Origin: Actinomadura macra NBRC 14102
Lineage (GTDB): Bacteria > Actinomycetota > Actinomycetes > Streptosporangiales > Streptosporangiaceae
DNA length: 64,000 bases
NCBI RefSeq assembly: GCF_001552215.1
Contig: NZ_BCQT01000009.1
Location: 496,001-560,000, forward strand
Direction: 5' to 3'
Shown piece by piece: positions 16,752 through 24,879 of the stretch. Every line of letters starts with the position of its first letter. Position 1 is the first letter of the stretch. The notes beneath the pieces were generated by a model. That model saw nothing but the letters and a program-made list of their open reading frames with translations. It was not told the origin of the DNA and did not search any database. A program made the translations under genes and the position numbers.

Positions 16752-18065
16752 TCAGGTCGCTGTGGCCAACGCCCGCAGCTCTCGCGCGGCCGGAAGCGTC
16801 CGAGCCTGCTCGTCCGGCAGAGACCTGCACACAGCGCCAGCGAGAATCTTCACGGTGACCGTGCGGTGTTCTGGGGGAAGAACCGCCACAGCCTGAGCGG
16901 CATCGTTCGCCCCTTCGCTGACGCTGCCCGCGTTGATGCGCGCCCATGCGGTCTTGAGCTCGCCGAGCGCCTGCCCCCGTGCCCCGATCGCGCTCTTTGG
17001 CCTCTTCGGCAGCTCGTCGTACAGACTGGAGTCTCCGAGAAGCAGACGGGCGTTGGTGCGCTCACTGACGTAGCGTTGCCGGGGCCATCCCCAGACGGCG
17101 GCGTCGTCGCCGGTCACCTCCACCGGAAGCTGGGCGTAGAGATCATCGAGATCTCGAAGTGCCTGTTCGGCGCCAGAGCGGTCCCCCGTCCGGGCGAGGA
17201 TGACGGCGCGCGTCGCGTGCGCTTCGGCGAGTCCAGCGCTGGGGCGCTTCCCGGCAAGCTCGACCGCTTGATTGGCAAGCCGCAAGGCCCCGGGGCGGGT
17301 AGAGCTGACACGGGCTTGCCGACCGCGTGTGTAGACCTCAAGGTGCCGGTCTCCCGCGCTTGCGGCGGCGCTATGGGCGGTCCGCCACCAGCGGGAACCC
17401 AGAGGATCGCCGAGTTCCTCAAGGGCCATAGCCATCAGCGCGGCGAGCTGAGCGGACGTCCGTTGCATGCTCGTCCGGTCGAGGTCAGGCCGGCGGTCGA
17501 TCATATGGCGGAGGTCAGCGATGTCGGCCGATAACACTCCGACGAGGGCTGCCGGGGACATGACACGGATGGAGTAGGCGTGATCGGCTACGGCCTGTTC
17601 CCAATCCTCGCCCGTGACGTCGTCACGAAGGTTCAGAGCGCGATCCAAGCCCGACCGCAGTGTCTCCAAGTGCGCGGCGGAGACCGAGGCTCCGGAGCCC
17701 AGGACGGCGAGTAGTTGCAGCAGTGCCCGACGCTCCATGTCGTCCCAATCTTTGGGGGTGGTGACCGGCCTTTCCACCGTACTCTTGGGGACGGCGGCAG
17801 GCACCTGTGGAGGATCGGGGAACAGTTCCTCTTCGGGAATCTCCAGCGCAGCGGAGTACAGAAGCCGGTAACGCGGACCTGCCGCATGCTCGCCTGCCTC
17901 ATGACCCCGAATCAGCCGCTCGATGTTCCTGCGCGAGGGCAGCCCCGCGGCGACACGCTCAGGCGCGACCTCACGGAACAGTCGGGCAAGGTCAGCGACG
18001 ACCAGTCCACGCTTCTTACGCTCGGCACGCAACCGCGCGCCGCTACGGGCGCTTTCAGCGGACAT
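16752..18065 (-). CDS. HTH (XRE-type) regulator with TPR-like C-terminal domain
   Basis: A 437-residue cytosolic protein. Residues about 5-75 form an XRE-like helix-turn-helix (GARLRAERKKRGLVVADLAR, then LPSRRNIERLIRGHEAGEH). The rest is a helical repeat region of TPR type, as in the large group of actinomycete transcriptional regulators with C-terminal TPRs, for example NsdA-like proteins. Start ATG 18065 is nine bases after GAGGTG; an upstream GTG at 18077 lacks a ribosome binding site. A perfect palindrome 57 bases upstream (18121-18139) could be its own operator. The target genes are unknown; the 655-residue ORF is the nearest candidate. Confidence 0.75.
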   Translation of the reverse strand: MSAESARSGARLRAERKKRGLVVADLARLFREVAPERVAAGLPSRRNIERLIRGHEAGEHAAGPRYRLLYSAALEIPEEELFPDPPQVPAAVPKSTVERPVTTPKDWDDMERRALLQLLAVLGSGASVSAAHLETLRSGLDRALNLRDDVTGEDWEQAVADHAYSIRVMSPAALVGVLSADIADLRHMIDRRPDLDRTSMQRTSAQLAALMAMALEELGDPLGSRWWRTAHSAAASAGDRHLEVYTRGRQARVSSTRPGALRLANQAVELAGKRPSAGLAEAHATRAVILARTGDRSGAEQALRDLDDLYAQLPVEVTGDDAAVWGWPRQRYVSERTNARLLLGDSSLYDELPKRPKSAIGARGQALGELKTAWARINAGSVSEGANDAAQAVAVLPPEHRTVTVKILAGAVCRSLPDEQARTLPAARELRALATAT

Positions 18066-18120
18066 GTTGCGATACACCTCGGCCAGATGAGGGCAGAAGC
18101 AACGGGCTGCCCCTGCTTTC

Positions 18121-18139
18121 CAGCGCGATTATCGCGCTG
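18121..18139. promoter_or_regulatory. palindrome upstream of the HTH-TPR gene
   Basis: CAGCGCGAT at 18121-18129 and ATCGCGCTG at 18131-18139 are exact 9-base arms around a single T. The position, about 57 bases before the start of the regulator gene, suits an autoregulatory operator. Confidence 0.45.
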
Positions 18140-18540
18140 ACCTGGGACGCCCGTCCCGAATTCATTGTTACCGCCGGGCCACACACCAGCTACTCAAGTT
18201 CCCCGTGTGATCCGATGCACCATCACCGGCGTGCGGCTCCGCCTACGGTCTGGCACACGCTGACACCACTGGGCGAGATGACGCTGCCCTCCGTGAACGA
18301 TACGACCAGCCATGCCGCCTCGATGCTCGGGTGCTCACGCTCAATCAACTACCGCCCAACCGGCCGGACTCCACAAAGGGTCGGCTCGGAGGTTGAAAGA
18401 CCTGGCTAAGGCCGCGGTACGGAACTAAGGCAGTCTGAGGCCGTGGAGTAAGGCTTCGTCCCGATGTGGGGTGCGGGGCCTTAGAGCGAACCTTGTACTT
18501 GTCGGGCCGAGAAGGGCCTGGCAGGACCAAGGAGCAGAAC
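18140..18540. other. divergent intergenic region
   Basis: About 400 bases between the HTH-TPR regulator (transcribed left) and a 36-codon ORF (transcribed right). It is less GC-rich than its surroundings and probably carries promoters for both. No ORF here has both a ribosome binding site and plausible composition. Confidence 0.4.
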
Positions 18541-18651
18541 ATGATTCGTCCGGAGTTCTCCAGGGACCTCGTCAACGACCGCGTCGCCGCCCTCCGCGCC
18601 GAGGCGCGTCAGGCTCGGCGGGTCCGGCTCGCCAAGGCACTCAAGCGGTGA
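18541..18651 (+). CDS. 36-residue basic small protein
   Basis: A short ORF starting MIRPEFSRDLVNDRVAALRA and ending in a basic helix, RRVRLAKALKR. A canonical AAGGAG lies six bases before the ATG, and a textbook terminator starts 28 bases after the stop, so this is a well delimited monocistronic gene. The protein should be one amphipathic, strongly basic helix that could bind nucleic acid or membrane. I do not recognise a named family. Confidence 0.65.
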   Translation: MIRPEFSRDLVNDRVAALRAEARQARRVRLAKALKR

Positions 18652-18678
18652 CGCCGCCGAGCGGCACCGACCGGCACA

Positions 18679-18708
18679 CGCCCCCGCCGACAGGCGGGGG
18701 CGTTTCTC
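18679..18708 (+). terminator. intrinsic terminator after the 36-residue ORF
   Basis: Perfect 10-base stem CGCCCCCGCC (18679-18688) and GGCGGGGGCG (18693-18702) with loop GACA, followed by TTTCTC. One of few terminators in this window with a T-rich tail. Confidence 0.85.
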
Positions 18709-18738
18709 ATTGGGCTGGGGCCGCAGACGCCATCGGGG

Positions 18739-18780
18739 CCGGTGCGTTGTGACCGGTGCGTTGTGACCGGTGCGTTGTGA
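18739..18780. repeat. three tandem copies of a 14-bp repeat at the recQ 3' end
   Basis: CCGGTGCGTTGTGA occurs three times head to tail at 18739-18752, 18753-18766 and 18767-18780 without mismatch, directly abutting the recQ stop codon. Confidence 0.9.
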
Positions 18781-20874
18781 TCAGTTGGGGGTCGCCAGGG
18801 TCAGGGGCAGGACGGCGGGGGCACCGGATTCTCTGAGGAGACGGGTGGCCACGGTCATGGTCCAGCCGGTTTCCACGCGGTCGTCTACCAGGAGAACCGG
18901 GCCAGGGGTGTTGGCGAGCGCCGTGGCCAGGTCGGCGGGAACGGTCAGGGACTGCCAGACGGAACGGAGACGTTGGGCGCTGTTGTGGCGGCGAGCGATC
19001 GGCGCGCCCGTCGGGGTCAGTTCGCCGAGGTACGGGAGGCGGCCGATGTCGGCTATCCGGTGGCCGAGGCTCGTGACCAGGCGGGGACGGGAGTGAGAGC
19101 CGATCGTGACGACCCCGGTGGGGCGGGCGGGCCAGTCCCAAGCGGCCAGCACCTTGACGACGGCGTCGACCATGTCGGGAGGGACGTCGGTGTCGCCGGA
19201 GGCGAACAAATCGCGCAGGCGGTTGCCCCAGCCGATGTCGGTGAGGCGACCTAGGGCCCGGCCCGTCTCGGCCAGTTGGTCGGGCTTGATGCGGCCGGAG
19301 ACGCCCAGGTCGTCCTTGACGCCGGTGGGCCACATGCGGCGGGGGGCGAGGTCGACGCCGGGGCGGTGAAGACGGTCGCGCGCCCGGGTGGCGCCTTCTT
19401 GGGTGACGTCGGCGGGCCAGTGGTCTCCGGTGCAGTTGTCGCAGCGCCCGCAGGGCGCGGCGGACGGGTCGTCGAGCTGGTCGCGCAGGAACTTCTCCCG
19501 GCAGGTGGTCGCCGCGATGTAGTCGAGCATCGCCTGCTGCTCGCGGCGGCGTTCGGAGGTGACGCGTTCATAGCGTTCGCGGTCGTAGGTCCAGGGGCGG
19601 CCGGTGGCGGTCCAGCCGCCCTTGACGCGACGGGCGGCGCCGTCGACGTCGAGGACCTTGAGCATCATCTCCAGGCGCGCGCGGTTGAGGTCGACCTGCG
19701 GTTCCAGCGCGCTGGTGGACAGCGGACGGTCGGCGTACTCCAGGATGTCGAGCGTCGCGCGGACGATCGGTTCGGGCGGAAAGGCGAGGCTGGCGAAGTA
19801 GGCCCAGATGTCGCGATCCTCCGAGCCGGGCAGGAGGATGACCTCCGCGCGGTCGACGCCGCGGCCGGCACGCCCGATCTGCTGGTAGTAGGCGACCGGG
19901 GACTGCGGGGCGCCGACATGGACGATGAAGCCGAGGTCGGGCTTGTCGAAGCCCATGCCGAGGGCGCTGGTGGCGACCAGGGCCTTGAGCTTGTTGTCCT
20001 GGAGGTCCTGCTCGGCCTGGAGGCGCTCGGCCTGTTCGGTCTGGCCGGAGTAGGCGGTGACCTCGTGGCCGCGTTCGCGGAGATAACCGGCGATCTCGTG
20101 GGCGGCGGCGACGGTGAGGGTGTAGACGATGCCGGACCCCGGCAGCTTCTCCAGGTGCTCGCCGAGCCAGGCGATGCGCTGCTCGGCCGTGGGGACCTGC
20201 ACCACGGCGAGGCGCAGGGACTCGCGCTCGAGCGGGCCTCGCAGCACGAGGGCGTCGTCGCCGGCGAGCTGTTCGGCGACGTCCTGGGTGACACGGGCGT
20301 TGGCGGTGGCGGTGGTGGCGAGCACCGGGATGCCGGGCGGCAGGTCGGCGAGGAGGGTGCGCAGGCGGCGGTAGTCGGGACGGAAGTCGTGGCCCCAGTC
20401 GGAGATGCAGTGCGCCTCGTCGACGACGACCAGGCCCGCGCCGGCGGCGAGCTTGGGCAGGACGAGGTCGCGGAAGTCGGGATTGTTCAGGCGTTCGGGA
20501 CTGACCAGGAGGACGTCGACGCGTCCGGCCTCGACCTCGGTGAAGATCTGGTCCCAGTCGTCGGTGTTGGCGGAGTTGATGGTGCGGGCGTGGATGCCGG
20601 CCCGGTCGGCGGCGTCGATCTGGTTGCGCATGAGCGCCAGGAGCGGCGAGACGATCACGGTCGGGCCGGCGCCGCGCCCGCGCAGCAGCCGCGTCGCCAC
20701 GAAGTAGACGGCGGACTTGCCCCAGCCGGTGCGCTGGACGACCAGGGCGCGGCGGCGCTCGACGACGAGCGCGTGGATCGCGGTCCACTGGTCGTCGCGG
20801 AGGCGCGCCTGGTCGCCGGCGAGGGCGCGCAGGCACCGCTCGGCCTCGTCACGGAGTCCCTCGAAATCGCTCAT
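18781..20874 (-). CDS. recQ: RecQ-family DNA helicase with C-terminal phosphoribosyltransferase-like domain
   Basis: A 697-residue protein. Residues 1-350 are a superfamily 2 helicase core with a RecQ-type Walker A (RTGWGKS, Lys53), DEAH at 152-155 and motif VI QIGRAGRG. A RecQ-C-terminal zinc site follows (TTCREKFLRDQL, then CGRCDNC). The last 150 residues are not the usual HRDC domain: they end with VLLVDDRVETGWTMTVATRL, which matches the PRPP-loop signature of type I phosphoribosyltransferases. The helicase unwinds DNA 3' to 5' using ATP; the role of the PRTase-like part is unknown. Start ATG 20874. No partner gene is coupled to it. Confidence 0.86.
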   Translation of the reverse strand: MSDFEGLRDEAERCLRALAGDQARLRDDQWTAIHALVVERRRALVVQRTGWGKSAVYFVATRLLRGRGAGPTVIVSPLLALMRNQIDAADRAGIHARTINSANTDDWDQIFTEVEAGRVDVLLVSPERLNNPDFRDLVLPKLAAGAGLVVVDEAHCISDWGHDFRPDYRRLRTLLADLPPGIPVLATTATANARVTQDVAEQLAGDDALVLRGPLERESLRLAVVQVPTAEQRIAWLGEHLEKLPGSGIVYTLTVAAAHEIAGYLRERGHEVTAYSGQTEQAERLQAEQDLQDNKLKALVATSALGMGFDKPDLGFIVHVGAPQSPVAYYQQIGRAGRGVDRAEVILLPGSEDRDIWAYFASLAFPPEPIVRATLDILEYADRPLSTSALEPQVDLNRARLEMMLKVLDVDGAARRVKGGWTATGRPWTYDRERYERVTSERRREQQAMLDYIAATTCREKFLRDQLDDPSAAPCGRCDNCTGDHWPADVTQEGATRARDRLHRPGVDLAPRRMWPTGVKDDLGVSGRIKPDQLAETGRALGRLTDIGWGNRLRDLFASGDTDVPPDMVDAVVKVLAAWDWPARPTGVVTIGSHSRPRLVTSLGHRIADIGRLPYLGELTPTGAPIARRHNSAQRLRSVWQSLTVPADLATALANTPGPVLLVDDRVETGWTMTVATRLLRESGAPAVLPLTLATPN

Positions 20875-21015
20875 GCACCCTTGGTATCAGCGGGCGAGCG
20901 GTGGCCGCACCAGAATCGTGTTCTGTGGACAACCCCCGGGTGATGGTGGAGGTGCGCGCTCTGGGTAGCCTGCCCAGCAAGATCAGTTTCTTGGTGGAAG
21001 GGACCCGGGGGGCGG

Positions 21016-22386
21016 ATGGGCGCGGCGGAACGCTTGCGGCGGACTTGGCACGTCCTCATGGACGCGTCGCCGCCGGAGCACCCCGAGGACGAGCCTGGTG
21101 AGATCGTCGACCCGCGGGCGATCGACCTTGTGCTGCGTGTGGGCGAGCTGTTGCTGGCCAGTGGCGAGACCACCGAGCGTGTCAACGAGGCGATGCTCGG
21201 CCTCGCGGTGGCCTACGAGCTACCGCAGTGCGAGGTGCAGGTCACGCTGACGAGCCTCTTGGTCAGCGCCCACCCGGGCAAGGACGCGCAACCGGTGACG
21301 GGCTCGCGGTCCATTAGGCGCCGTACGCCCGCGTACTGGCGCCTCACCGCGCTGCACAATCTCGTCCAAGAGGCGTCTATCGGCATGCTGGATCTGGACG
21401 AAGCGCATCGGCAGCTTGCGGAGATGAAGAGGGGCCGTGCTCCGTATCCGCCGTGGCTGATCGTGGTCTCGCTCGCGCTGATCGCCGCGTCCGGCAGTGT
21501 GCTGGCGGGCGGCGGGCCGCTCGTGGCGGGGACGGCGTTCGTGGCCACACTGCTCGGCGACCGCACCGCCGCGGCCTTGGCGCGCCGTGGTGTGGCCGAG
21601 TTCTTCCAGCTGACGGTGGCCGCGGCGATAGGCGCGAGCGGTGCGGTGCTGGTGGTGGCCATGGGCAACCCCGCGCAGGGGTCCGCGATCGTCACGGGCG
21701 CGATCCTGGCGCTGCTGCCCGGGCGTCCGCTGGTGGCGAGCATCCAGGACGGCATCACCGGTGACCTGGTGAGCGCCGGGGCGCGGATGCTGGAGGTCTT
21801 CTTCATGATCGCGGCGATCGTCGCGGGGCTGGGGGCGATCGTCTACATCGCGGTCAAGCTGAACGTGTCGATCGACGTCAGTCACCTGCCGAGCGCGCCG
21901 GCGACGCTCAAGCCCGTCGCGGTGATCGCGGCGGCGGCCGTCTCGGTGACTTTCGCGGTGTCGCTGGCGGCACCGCGGGACGTCCTGCTCGCCTCGGCGC
22001 TGGGCGGCGGGCTGATCTGGGTGCTGTACGTCCTCCAGGTGGGTTGGGACGTACCACCAGTCCTGGCCTCGGCCGTGGCGGCGACCATCGTGGGCGTCAT
22101 GTCGAACTGGCTCGCCAGACGGCACCAGGCGCCGGTGATGCCCTTCCTGGTCCCGGCCATCGGCCCGCTCCTGCCGGGGACCGCGCTGTACCGGGGCATG
22201 GTCGAGCTGAACGCCGGCGCCCCGCAGTCAGGCGTGCTGAGCCTCATCGGGGCGCTTTCGGTGGCGTTGGCACTGGGCGCCGGAGTGAACCTCGGCGGGG
22301 AACTCGTCCGCGCGTTCCAGCACGTCGGCTTGAGCGCTTCCGGACGCTGGGCCCGTCCCGCCGCGCGACGGACGCGCGGCTTCTGA
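21016..22386 (+). CDS. thrE: ThrE-type threonine/serine exporter
   Basis: A 456-residue inner membrane protein. A cytosolic N-terminal domain (residues about 30-150, with LVLRVGELLLASGETTERV) is followed by about ten membrane helices starting at PPWLIVVSLALIAASGSV. This is the fused ThrE layout (ThrP plus ThrE2 domains) of the exporter first described in Corynebacterium glutamicum, which expels threonine and serine using the proton gradient. The GRPLVASIQDGITGDLVSAG segment is the conserved loop. It diverges from recQ. The ATG at 21016 is preceded by a G-rich ribosome binding site. Substrate is inferred from family. Confidence 0.85.
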   Translation: MGAAERLRRTWHVLMDASPPEHPEDEPGEIVDPRAIDLVLRVGELLLASGETTERVNEAMLGLAVAYELPQCEVQVTLTSLLVSAHPGKDAQPVTGSRSIRRRTPAYWRLTALHNLVQEASIGMLDLDEAHRQLAEMKRGRAPYPPWLIVVSLALIAASGSVLAGGGPLVAGTAFVATLLGDRTAAALARRGVAEFFQLTVAAAIGASGAVLVVAMGNPAQGSAIVTGAILALLPGRPLVASIQDGITGDLVSAGARMLEVFFMIAAIVAGLGAIVYIAVKLNVSIDVSHLPSAPATLKPVAVIAAAAVSVTFAVSLAAPRDVLLASALGGGLIWVLYVLQVGWDVPPVLASAVAATIVGVMSNWLARRHQAPVMPFLVPAIGPLLPGTALYRGMVELNAGAPQSGVLSLIGALSVALALGAGVNLGGELVRAFQHVGLSASGRWARPAARRTRGF

Positions 22387-22406
22387 GAACTGTCGGTGGC
22401 GGACGT

Positions 22407-22412
22407 TATGTT
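22407..22412 (+). promoter_or_regulatory. leaderless-type -10 element of the small conserved protein gene
   Basis: TATGTT lies six bases before the ATG at 22419, and there is no Shine-Dalgarno, consistent with a leaderless transcript. Confidence 0.38.
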
Positions 22413-22418
22413 CGCCGC

Positions 22419-22745
22419 ATGTACCGACAGGGAGACATCCTGATCATGCCAGTGCCGGAGGAGGCGATCCCGCAGTCCGTCCGGGAACTGCCGCCGGCCC
22501 CGCGCGACGGCCGCGGGCGCATGGTCCTGGCGCTCGGCGAGGCGACCGGGCACGCGCACGCGCTGACCGCGCCCGGATCGCTGCTGCGGGTGCCCGACCC
22601 GCTCGCGCCCGACCACCTGCACCTGCCGTCGGGCGGCCGGCTGATGCACGAGGAGCACGCGGCGATCACGCTGCCCAGGGGCTGGTACCGGGTGATCCGC
22701 CAGCGCGAGTACGTGCCCGGCACCGTCCGGGTCGTGGCGGACTGA
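22419..22745 (+). CDS. conserved small protein, DUF6745 partner
   Basis: A 108-residue protein starting MYRQGDILIMPVPEEAIP and ending YRVIRQREYVPGTVRVVAD. It contains GEATGHAHAL and HEEHAAITLPRGWYRVI. I recall this short beta-rich family beside DUF6745 genes in actinobacteria and some phages; its function is unknown. The His-rich GHAHAL segment could bind metal. TATGTT six bases before the start suggests leaderless transcription. The next gene starts nine bases after its stop. Confidence 0.72.
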   Translation: MYRQGDILIMPVPEEAIPQSVRELPPAPRDGRGRMVLALGEATGHAHALTAPGSLLRVPDPLAPDHLHLPSGGRLMHEEHAAITLPRGWYRVIRQREYVPGTVRVVAD

Positions 22746-22753
22746 GGCACGGC

Positions 22754-23908
22754 ATGGTCACCGGAACATCACTTACTGGTACCCCTCGCGCGGCGCACTT
22801 CGTGGTAAGCGACTGGCAGTCCGTCGCCTTCGGCACAGGGCCCGCCGACCGTCGGCGAGCCGAGGCCGGTGTAGCCGCCGCCTACACGTCCGCCGGTCTG
22901 GACGTCCCCACGCGGTATGTGTGGGTGCCCTCCCCCGCGCGTGGAGCCGTCGCGGCGGCCGTCTTGGCCGGGCAAGGCGACGACCTGCGCAAGGCCGGGT
23001 TGGGCGACCTGGTCGATCTCGCTCAGGGCGACCTCGGCGAGGAGCCCGCCGGGGCGAGCGTCCTGAATACGGTCAGGACGCGTCCATGGGAGGCGGAACG
23101 TACCGCGGCCTGCTCCGAACAGGGGCCGGAGCAGTGGCCACGGGTATGGGCCGAGACCGGCGGCCTCCTTTGGAACCAGGTGCAGTCGCTGGTCACGCGG
23201 GTGCGCGCAGCCATCGGCGCACTCGCCGACCAGGGCCCAGGCGGTGCCGACTCGCCGGCGCGGGACGCGGCGGAGGTCGTCCTGCGCGCCGCCACCCTCG
23301 ACGCGGTCCTGGGCCAGCACGACGCGCCATGGCTCGCGCTCTTCGAGTCGCTCGGGCGGCTCACCGGCCCGCTGGACGGGCTGGCGGAGGCCGCCCGGTC
23401 CGCGGGCTGGTGGTGGCCGTACGAGAACCTGGTGATCCTCTCCGAGCGTCCCTCGGACCTGTATCGCGACGAACCCGGCCGGCTGCATCGCGGCGACGGC
23501 CCGGCTCTGGGCTACCCGGACGGCTTCTCGTTGCACGCCTGGCGCGGCATGCCGATCCCGCCCGACTTCGTCGACTCGCTGACGGGGCTCACCCCCGGCC
23601 GGATCTCCGCCGAGCAGAACGCCGAGCTACGCCGGGTGATGCTGGAGATCTTCGGTTACGACCGGTACCTGGCCGAGACGGGTGCCCGCCCGCTGCACCG
23701 CGACGAGACGGGGGTGCTGTGGTCCATCGATCTGCCCGGTGACGAGCCCGTCGTCATGGTGGAGGTGGTCAACTCCACGCCCGAACCCGACGGCACGCGC
23801 CGCACCTACTATCTGCGGGTCCCGCCCAGCACACGCACGGCGCGCGCGGGCGTCGCCTGGACTTTCGGTGTGGACGAGGCGGACTACCACCCGGAGAAGC
23901 AGACCTGA
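22754..23908 (+). CDS. DUF6745 family protein
   Basis: A 384-residue cytosolic protein matching DUF6745 in its recognisable landmarks: AARSAGWWWPYENLVILSER, the HRGDGPALGYPDGF segment, and the C-terminal AGVAWTFGVDEADY. No catalytic motif is apparent. The family is uncharacterised; it commonly occurs next to the small protein encoded just upstream. The ATG at 22754 follows GAGGCACGG. The pair is closed by a large hairpin at 23938-23988. Confidence 0.75.
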   Translation: MVTGTSLTGTPRAAHFVVSDWQSVAFGTGPADRRRAEAGVAAAYTSAGLDVPTRYVWVPSPARGAVAAAVLAGQGDDLRKAGLGDLVDLAQGDLGEEPAGASVLNTVRTRPWEAERTAACSEQGPEQWPRVWAETGGLLWNQVQSLVTRVRAAIGALADQGPGGADSPARDAAEVVLRAATLDAVLGQHDAPWLALFESLGRLTGPLDGLAEAARSAGWWWPYENLVILSERPSDLYRDEPGRLHRGDGPALGYPDGFSLHAWRGMPIPPDFVDSLTGLTPGRISAEQNAELRRVMLEIFGYDRYLAETGARPLHRDETGVLWSIDLPGDEPVVMVEVVNSTPEPDGTRRTYYLRVPPSTRTARAGVAWTFGVDEADYHPEKQT

Positions 23909-23937
23909 GCCTCGGACGGCCGGTACGACGCCGGTCA

Positions 23938-23988
23938 CGGCGGGTGTCCCTTGGTAGCACTTCCCCTGTCCCCAAGGGACACCCGCCG
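23938..23988. terminator. large bidirectional terminator
   Basis: A perfect 17-base inverted repeat: the left arm at 23938-23954 (starting CGGCGGGTG) pairs with 23972-23988 across a 17-base loop. It lies between the convergent DUF6745 and STM4011-like genes and can serve both. Confidence 0.8.
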
Positions 23989-24012
23989 CGCTCCCGTGCG
24001 TGACGGGAGCGC
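23988..24012. terminator. second hairpin between convergent genes
   Basis: GCGCTCCCGT at 23988-23997 pairs exactly with ACGGGAGCGC at 24003-24012 around a 5-base loop. It abuts the preceding 17-base hairpin, making a tandem terminator, and ends 12 bases before the STM4011-like stop. Confidence 0.7.
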
Positions 24013-24024
24013 GAAGCGGGACGG

Positions 24025-24879
24025 CTACGTTCGGCCGAGCAACGCGGGGATGCGTTCGAGGACGCCTCCCGCGAAGGTGTCGTAGAGGCCGAGCGGTTCC
24101 AGATGCACGTAGCCGATATGGCAGTCGCAGGTGTCCAGCGGGCAGGGACGCGGCGCGAGGGCGCCGAGATACGAGCCGTCGTACAGGTTGCCCAAGACGG
24201 TCGGGACGAAGTGGCAGCGGCGCACCGTCCCGTCACCGTCCACCGAGACGACGCTCTCGCCGGTGCGGCAGGCAAGGCCACGGCTCGGGTGGGGATGGCG
24301 GCTGACGGGGAACAGCGGGTCGATCTCGGTCCAGGCGTCGGCCTCGGCGTCGCCGTAGCGGCGCCCCTCGGCCGCGTTGACCCACAGGTACGTCGCGGCG
24401 GGCAGGTCGGCGCGGAGCCGGCGGGCGGCGTCGAGATGTTCGGGCTGCCCGACGATCCCGACGCTGTACCGGATCCCGCGCCGCGTCAGGTCGCGGCATT
24501 TGCCAAGGAAGCGTTCGTACGGCACCTGGCCGGGATGGTAGGTGGCCCACAGCGCCAGCTTGGACGGATCCGCCTCCGACGTCCACGACGTCCGGTGGCT
24601 CAGGTTCGTCTGGATGGCCACGCGTTCGACGTGCGGAAGACGGCTGAGGTCCACCAGGGCACGCCGGTACCACGACCGCACGAGCCCTTCACCCCACGGC
24701 GTGAACAAGACCGAGACGCGATGGTCGCGGCCGGCGACCCAGCCCGTGAAGCGTTCGAGCGCCGCACGGTCGGCACGAAGCTGCTCCGGCGTATCGCGGC
24801 GCTTGGCGAACGGACAGTAGGGGCAGTCGTAGTCGCAACTGGCGAGCGGGCCCCGGTAGAGGATCGTGAGGTCTTCCAT
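24025..24879 (-). CDS. STM4011-like radical SAM protein
   Basis: A 284-residue radical SAM enzyme. The 4Fe-4S motif CDYDCPYC (Cys15, Cys19, Cys22) is at the N-terminus, and extra cysteines (ACRTG, RRCHF, CPLDTCDCHIGY) near the C-terminus suggest an auxiliary cluster. It matches the STM4011 family named from Salmonella, whose reaction is unknown. It is the last gene of a six-gene operon: its ATG overlaps the stop of the STM4012-like gene (ATGA). With an ATP-grasp protein, a second radical SAM protein and LRR-like proteins in the same operon, it may modify a peptide or protein; that is inference. Confidence 0.85.
   Translation of the reverse strand: MEDLTILYRGPLASCDYDCPYCPFAKRRDTPEQLRADRAALERFTGWVAGRDHRVSVLFTPWGEGLVRSWYRRALVDLSRLPHVERVAIQTNLSHRTSWTSEADPSKLALWATYHPGQVPYERFLGKCRDLTRRGIRYSVGIVGQPEHLDAARRLRADLPAATYLWVNAAEGRRYGDAEADAWTEIDPLFPVSRHPHPSRGLACRTGESVVSVDGDGTVRRCHFVPTVLGNLYDGSYLGALAPRPCPLDTCDCHIGYVHLEPLGLYDTFAGGVLERIPALLGRT

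Noticed and set aside
18739-18780. CRISPR-like array
   Set aside because: The repeats are contiguous without spacers and only 14 bases long, so this is a simple tandem repeat. The same holds for 34241-34296 and 45796-45840.
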